Shown one piece after another: positions 57,111 to 64,000 of a stretch of 64,000 nt of DNA. The stretch spans positions 124,373,388-124,437,387 of the forward strand of contig NC_134644.1 in NCBI RefSeq assembly GCF_030463565.1, given 5' to 3'. The stretch's first letter is position 1; every line of letters starts with the position of its first letter. This DNA is from Pelecanus crispus. Taxonomy: Eukaryota; Chordata; Aves; Pelecaniformes; Pelecanidae. The position numbers were made by a program, and so were the translations under genes. The notes under the pieces were generated by a model. That model worked only from the letters and a program-made list of their open reading frames with translations. It was not told where the DNA came from and did no database searches.

Positions 57111-59956
57111 CCTCTGGCGCAGGAAGTCCCTGAAACACAAGCTGCTGGAGTTTGGGAAAGTCACGTGAGGGGGTTTCACTTTACTGCTAGGATATTGAGC
57201 AAGACAGAGCTTTGGCAACAGCAGCAGTACTGGATGAAATGTGCCACAACACAAGATGCTAAAAAAAGCGCCAAGTTTAAAATGCTTCAGAGTCTGGACA
57301 GCCTCAATAAATGCATCCACCGCAGCTTACTGACATGGCTCATGGGACGAGTAAAGCTATGTTCTTTACCTTGCATTGCTCTGAACAGCGGAGGTACATC
57401 AGCTAACCGGTGAAATCATTCTCAGTTCTTGACCCCTGGGCACACACAACGTGATTACTATGCTTTTTCCCAGCACTCAGATCCTTTGCACACATACAAG
57501 CTGTCTTCTGGTCATGCCAAGGACCCCTAAACCCTGGCAGTGCTGAGCAGGGAAGCAGCCTGTTTATACCTAAGCTCTTCCAGGTGTCACAAATGAAATG
57601 TTTCCCCTTTTCTTCTTGTGCTTTCAGGGACCACACTAGAGGGAGGTTGCAGAGCAATGCTCTTTTTTGATCCTACAGTTTTGTTGTCAGAGCATATGTG
57701 GGAGATCTTAAACATGGGAGGGCATGTTTTCCTCCTTTGCTGAAGGGGCATAGTGATGTCCTGCTCTGAGGGGATGCCCTACCTATCACGGTGTCCTCAC
57801 ATAGGCTGCTTTTGATCTCTCCTGTTGAGCTGATACACATGCCTCCAACCACAGGAGACTGACCAGTGCTTAGATAAATTTCCAAGGAAAAGAAAGAACA
57901 GACTTACTGAATATTAAAAGTATTAGGCTCTGTGTGCAATGAAAATAAACGCAATGACCTTAGTGACTTTCAAAGTTATCTGGAAAGCATACTGACGGCA
58001 GGGGATTGACTTGCAGTATCCTAAGCCACATGCTAACACCAGACCATTCTTCCATGCCACAGGCTGGAAACACCAAGTGTTTAGGAGGTATTACAGGAAA
58101 TTTTTTACCACCGTCAATTTGCTGGTTTTCTGGTTTTGCTCCCTTGGAACTGCACAAAAATCACTAGAGAAAAACAAATGAGCCTTTTTGAGAACTGAGC
58201 TGTGCTGGATTTTTTTCATAAAGCAGATATTAATTTAAAGAATACAAATAGCCCAACAGCCATTAAAATGAACTCTTAAGCACTATTTCTAATTATATTG
58301 CATTGATTAAATACAACTATATTTTAATTAAGCTTTGTTCATATAGTAGTCCTCCTATGGTTTTTTCTCCTTCTAGAGGAAGAAATGAATCTCTTCTTCT
58401 AGAGATTCGTTTTCATGGTAAATAATGCTTATCACATCATTTATTTTAAAAGCGAAAAACAGTATCTGCACAAGACACTAAATATCTTAGTTGTGTTAGG
58501 CAAAATCAGCTGTCAGCTTTAAAGTTCACCTGCATTGAGAACCTGCAAGTCAACGCCTGCAGTATTTTCATTGCTGATTCTTATGTCCTACTAGGAGGCC
58601 CACTTTTAGCATTCTAAGATGTTACAACTCCAACTGCTGAGTTGTATTAACAGATTGTGTGAGCCCTCCCAGTCTATTTTGACGTAAAATCAAGTTACCT
58701 ACAATTATGACTGAAGACCAGGCAATGACTTACCCAGCACCGGTACAGTGGAGCAGATATCCTGAATGTTAGTGCCTACTGCCCTCTACCTGCTTCACTT
58801 AAAATGCCTAAGCAGCAAAACCAGAGAAAACTTCACTTTCCAATTTTTTAAATTCTCAGTCTAATAATTAAGCTGGTCAAAACTACTCTGATTATAACTG
58901 ATTTCTAATCTTTTTCTTTTTGATTACAAAAGTAAGAAGTGTTATTCCCCTCTTAGGTTGCAAGCTACATGAGGGAATGCCATTATGAAATGTGCAGATA
59001 TTTATTTCTTGCATAATTTTATCCTGTTTTCATAAAACCTAATTTTAAATTTCCCTTCACAACATTCAGTGAGATTGTGAATTCAGATGTCCACCTTATC
59101 TTTCCAGGAAATGTGGTGGGAGCTGCACTGCAGTGAGGTTCATCATGACAGACAGAGAAAAAAGAATTTCAGCTTGTAAATCTTTGTCCTGCAATATGAT
59201 CTGTGCAGTGAAACACTTATACAGGCCATCTGAGCACCTGGCACACACTACAGAAGGGCAGACCTTGATGCCTGCACAGATAAGACTGCACCATAAAGGA
59301 CAAAGTTCCTATAAGCCATAGCAAATAGCTAGCACCATGAATGGGGACCCAGAAAAAGTTTGTCTCAATAGTCTTGACCTGTCATCCAGCCTAAGCGATG
59401 CTACTATAATCCACAGTTACCATGTCTGACTTGCATTTTAAATTCTCAGTTCTGCCCAAGAGAATTGTTTGAAATTCCTTAGCTATAGAGAATCGACAGG
59501 AAAACTGTTCTCTTGGTTTTTGTTAGAGGGTATGCATACACACTAACCTCTGGACTTTAATGCTGCTTCCCTCTGACCTACAGAACAGAAAATATTGCCA
59601 TGTCCATTTGTGGAGGGTTGAAAGTCATGCAGAGGGCAGTCAGAGAGCCAGACCTGACCTCAAGTCCATGAATGCAAAGGCAATGCTATAGCTGTGGGTA
59701 TACATCTCCATTAATCATGAGCAACAGTTCTGAAACAGCAAAGATACAGGAAATCATGGCAAGTTGTTACAATTTTATTATCCCACCTGCAGGTCTTCCA
59801 AAATGCCACAGTGGCATTCCCTCCATGTAAGGTAGGAATTATAGGGAAATATAAATGCCCACTTAGATATGTAGCTACTTGAACTTGTGTTTCTGAAACT
59901 GTTTAGATTTCCAAGCTTCAGTATGCTTCCAACAAAGACTTAATCTGAGGCAATTC

Positions 59957-59961
<5 letters not shown>

Positions 59962-59992
<31 letters not shown>

Positions 59993-59995
59993 CCC
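59962..59995 (+). repeat. (AAAAC)n microsatellite
   Basis: About six AAAAC units in a row, with CCCCAAACCC after them. Confidence 0.9.
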
Positions 59996-62196
59996 CAAAC
60001 CCAAAAAACTCCACATATGCTTCCACCATATTAGGTCCTCGTCACTGCTGCTTCTTCTTCCCAAGCTCTGTCACCAGTAGTCTCACAGTTACCATCCCTT
60101 CCCATTCCCAGACTCATTCAGGTTCACACCTGGAATATTCACCCCTGGCTCCACCCTCTCACTACAGCTGATTAATTTCGTAACTAAGCCGTCAGACTGC
60201 CCAGACAGCTAAAAAAACCCCAGGTAACACTGGATCAAGGCCTTCTATGGCAAGCTAGCTCTGGTCAGAAGCTGAGGACAACGCTGACAGACACACTACG
60301 ACTGCATGCCATGCTTGCTCAAAGTATGTGTAAACTAATACTTGCATTCTGCATGCCTCAGCGTTAAGCTGGCCTGGCAGACACTGTCCCTGAGTGCCTT
60401 CTTTACTCTCTGTGATTGACAGTAACAGGCAGAAAAAAAAACAAAACCCAAACTAAAAACAAACCACCAGCAAACCCCACCTGCTTGGGACACCCCTTGG
60501 TTCACTCTCCAGCCCACAGTGATTATTTATCCATCAGAGGGGTACGGAGAAAAGAGGTCCCATGGCAAATTCCCACAGCCATGCAGCCAGTAGGTAAAAT
60601 GCATTCTTTATCAACACAAAGACAGCTTTACAGGTGTACCGTGAGCTGCCAATATGCCCATGTGTGGCCAGGCTGCCAGCGAACCTTAAGCATCCCATCA
60701 GAAGATCACTGGGGTACAGTGGGGTCCGGCAGAACAAACCACCGGAGCATACTGAATCTAGATGGTACGGAACTGTGTCAAGTATTTTAAACCCTTTAAA
60801 AAGTGCACTCCACTTGGTATCTTAGGTGCTTCATGATTGGTATGTGTAAATGAGGGCTCTGTTTTTGTTTGGTTTTAACAACAGGAGTTTTTGCATTTGT
60901 AAAAACATAGCACAGAGATTTTGACACTCAAGAAATGCAACTGTGTTTGCGATTATTCCCCTCCCCGCTGCTAAATAAGATAATTTGTTCCACTTCAGGT
61001 TTTATTAATTAAATTAATACTAACTGAGCAGCCTTTTGGTATATTTTTAGCCTGAGTGGTTTTTGCACTAAATCCTGTACACTGTAACCTCTCCTTAGCC
61101 TTCCCCCATTATCCCCTGTCCCAGAGGAAATGTTGCAGTGCAGATCACTGCCCTGAAACTCTGTTTGCAGATATTTATGGCTATACATGCATACCCTTGA
61201 ATCAGTAATTAAAAAAAAAAAAAAAACCAAACAAACCAACAGATTTTTTAGAAGATATTTTAAAGAAAGAAGCTTTTACAAAAAAACCCCAACCCAAACA
61301 CGGCTAATTTTGTGTGACTAAGTGCCCCCTAGTGACAAAGTCCAACTCCAAATAACTTTCAGAGGCACTTCCAACCCTTACACAGTTTTGGTTCTCAGTA
61401 TCTCAAACATCTTTTTTTTTTTTTTTTAAATTTTTTTTTGGGGGGGGAGGGTGTTTCTTTAAAGAAAACGAAGCAAAACAGCCAACCAAACTCTATCTCA
61501 AAAAAAAAAAAAAAAAGAAACCAAACCAAACCAAACCCATCAACACTCCCCCCGCCCCCCGCACTGTGTTAGCCTAAAATCAGACTTATTTAATCAAAAA
61601 TTACTCCAAACGCTTCAGTCTTTCCTACATAGGTAGCATCAAAGTCAATGTAAATATTCCTATAACTCAAGAGAGATGCATAGTCAGCTTTGTGGTGGGC
61701 TGTTTAAATTACACAACATCCAATGAACTGATACACTTCTGTTGCTTCTAAGTGCTGTCTGCCACTGAGTGGTGATGCTGCAAAAGTAGAAGACAGAATT
61801 AACTCTGGGCCAGCCCTGCAACCCTTGCCTCTTGCTACAAATTCCTCACCCCACACTGAAGCCCTCCTCAAATCAGTCATTCCTTCCCCAGAACAACCCA
61901 CCCATGTGCTGGAGTAAGCATGACTAAAGGGCACGCATGTAGCTTCATCTGCTGTTATCTTCTCCAAAGATGTAAGTGGGAAACATATATGTAGGGTAGC
62001 TTGGCTTACAAACAAGCTCTTAGGAAACAAAAACACCTCCAAAAGCAGAAATCCTATTTTTTTTCTCCCGCAAACATTTTAAATTTGTGAAATTAGAGAA
62101 ATCCTAGAAAAGATACCAACGTCTTTACTTTGTACTGCTACTCCTTAAGGCGAAAGCTGAAGATTCACAAACTATTCTTAATACAGAAGAAAACTC

Positions 62197-62239
62197 TGTG
62201 TGTGTGTGTATATATATACATACATACACACACACACAC
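62197..62239 (+). repeat. Compound TG/TA/CA dinucleotide tract
   Basis: TG units pass into TA units, then TACA, then CA units. The TG and CA halves are complementary, so the tract could fold back on itself. Confidence 0.92.
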
Positions 62240-64000
62240 CCCCGACACACACTGCAGATCCATGATCAGATCTGGGGATGCCACTTCAAAACTATTCATC
62301 GCTCTTCTGTAAATAGTTCTCCCATTTTTTTCAAATGTTGTCTTTGGCTTTTAATGTGGAGAATCTCACACTGACAATTACACTTCTGTTTGTAAAACAG
62401 CTCTAGGTCATCTTTTAAAAGACCAACAATGACTAATTTAAGTAATACAGTCGTCTGCTATGCATTTTTTTTTTAAAGAGGATGTCACTTCAGTGAAAAC
62501 ATATTTTTTTGTCTCCACACTTAATGAGCATGAATTATATTTTCCAGTTCTTCTAATGAAGTAATAACCTTACCACATTAATTTTCTTTGCTGCACTGAC
62601 TGTCTTTGCACTGTTATAATCAATGATGTTAGCTAGAAAAGCAGTTTGCCTGTGTGCTCACAAGTTACTGTAAAACTGGGGTTTTAGTCAGAAGTACTCC
62701 TATATTCCTCTGGAACATTAAATTGAAGGCTTTAAATACAGCTTTTCAGTCAGCAAGTTCCTACAGAAGATAAAGAACAGCTCATAAAACAAAAAAGACA
62801 TGGCAAAAGAGACAAATTGTTCAAATGCAGACAACATAAAAATGCACTGAAGTAAGTTCAAATCTCCTAAGGGAATTTTGCTTCCTTAGAAACAACAAAC
62901 ACCAATACTAAGATGCTCTAAATTGCAATTTGACCTTTCAAATTACTGTCAAAAAATGGTACATTTTTATTGTTAGTACCTGTTCTCAAGTTTTAGCAGA
63001 GTACAGATTGCTGTCTCTCTGTTCATATTCAACATTGGCTAATATTGGTTCGAATCGACATATAATGCCAAGGACTGTAAACGCAGACTAACTATCTACC
63101 CATGGGAAGGAATAAACCCCCTTTTAGTACGTTCTCAATCATGACAGAAAAATCCAGTGCCTTCTTAAGGCTAATAAATGTAGACAAGAAACATGCTCCT
63201 CTTACGCTTTCATGAGACATAAAGCTCTGTGGTTCAGTGTCTGTGGAAATTTCTTTTGAACATATTAAAATGATCTTAGGGCTCTACAGAAACTCTGGTC
63301 ATAAAACAAAAAAGCTAGGATAGTTAAAATTAATACATCATAAATAAAACATGCATTTCAGTATATATTAAGTGACAGGTCTCAAACTCCACTGCCACGC
63401 ACACGTTCACAGAGCAGCAAGAACACATGCAATTCATTAAACCCACTCAAGTGTGCTAGTTCTTCCTGGCATTATTCATAATTGAAACATTTCAATTTTA
63501 GTTAACAGAAAAAAACCTAATTTAAAAGTAAAACAAGGAAATTAGTTCTGTGTTTCTGGATTACTATCCCATAGTGCCTTCAACTATCCACATTTAGCCT
63601 CGGGGGTTTAATTAAAAAAAGTTTCTGGGGTTTTTTTGGGTTTTTTTGTTTTTTAAAAAGCGGCAATGTAGCCCACTCAAACAGAAACCTTTGCAGACAC
63701 AGATCTCAAAGATTTTTTCCAGTATGCTATACAAAGCCAGGCAGAAAAACAATAAAAAAAAGGTCTCCACTTACATTTTAACTATATACCTTGAAAATGT
63801 CATTCCTTAAACAGGAATACTCTTAAATAAGCATAAGAAACAGACCTTCCCACAGATGGGCTTCAGGTCAGGTCCTCATAGAAGAGAATCCACTGCTTGT
63901 AGCAAAAAGCAGAGTAAGAGCAGTGTATCCTGCAGGATATACTACTGCGGTGACAGACAACAGGATAGGGGTAACAGTCTCCATCTCCCCCTACTTGTTC

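Larger units (their letters stand above)
57111..64000. other. Presumed intron, simple repeats only
   Basis: No gene is recognisable. Simple tracts include (AAAAC)n at 59962-59995, T and G runs at 61412-61450, an A run with AACC words at 61501-61540, and mixed TG, TA and CA dinucleotides at 62197-62239. Confidence 0.5.

Overview
The window looks like bird nuclear DNA. It is AT-rich and gene-poor, and it carries CR1 LINEs with the avian 3' tail built on ATTCTATG. It also carries long terminal repeats of the avian type that begins TGTCCTGGTTTCGGCTGGG on the coding strand, and the last coding exon of a vertebrate carbohydrate sulfotransferase, most likely CHST9. I cannot name the species. The LTR family makes me lean towards a neoavian bird, which is inference.

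Layout. Positions 1-8223 are gene-free flank with an old inverted CR1 remnant (3492-3960), a pair of related ~110-bp segments (1697 and 3373) and a graded pentanucleotide microsatellite (6738-6860). Positions 8224-15141 are a complete endogenous retrovirus on the minus strand: 5-bp target duplication, two LTRs of 570 bp that I read as identical, a tRNA-Lys primer site, an open gag, an in-frame amber stop, and an open protease-RT-RNase H-integrase pol. There is no env. Downstream lie a 5'-truncated CR1 with a doubled 3' tail (15956-16895) and a MIR-like SINE (18475-18690). The sulfotransferase terminal exon is on the minus strand (stop 23821, acceptor 24919/24918) with a candidate poly(A) signal near 23395.

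From 24919 to 64000 the DNA is probably intron of the same gene, because its membrane anchor and stem exons are not visible here. That stretch holds a possible zinc-finger relic, an LTR scrap (30237-30299), MIR-like sequence (35740-36020), a long decayed CR1 with an internal fold-back (36500-39706), a perfect 18-bp hairpin (40398-40436), an older solo LTR (48635-49225), an inverted double CR1 tail (52751-52939) and a much older CR1 (56030-57110).

The sulfotransferase is the only host gene I can support. The most interesting object is the retrovirus. It appears recently inserted and intact, its Gag begins with strongly hydrophobic segments and a cluster of N-glycosylation sequons, and gag and pol share one reading frame interrupted by a single UAG followed by a hairpin.
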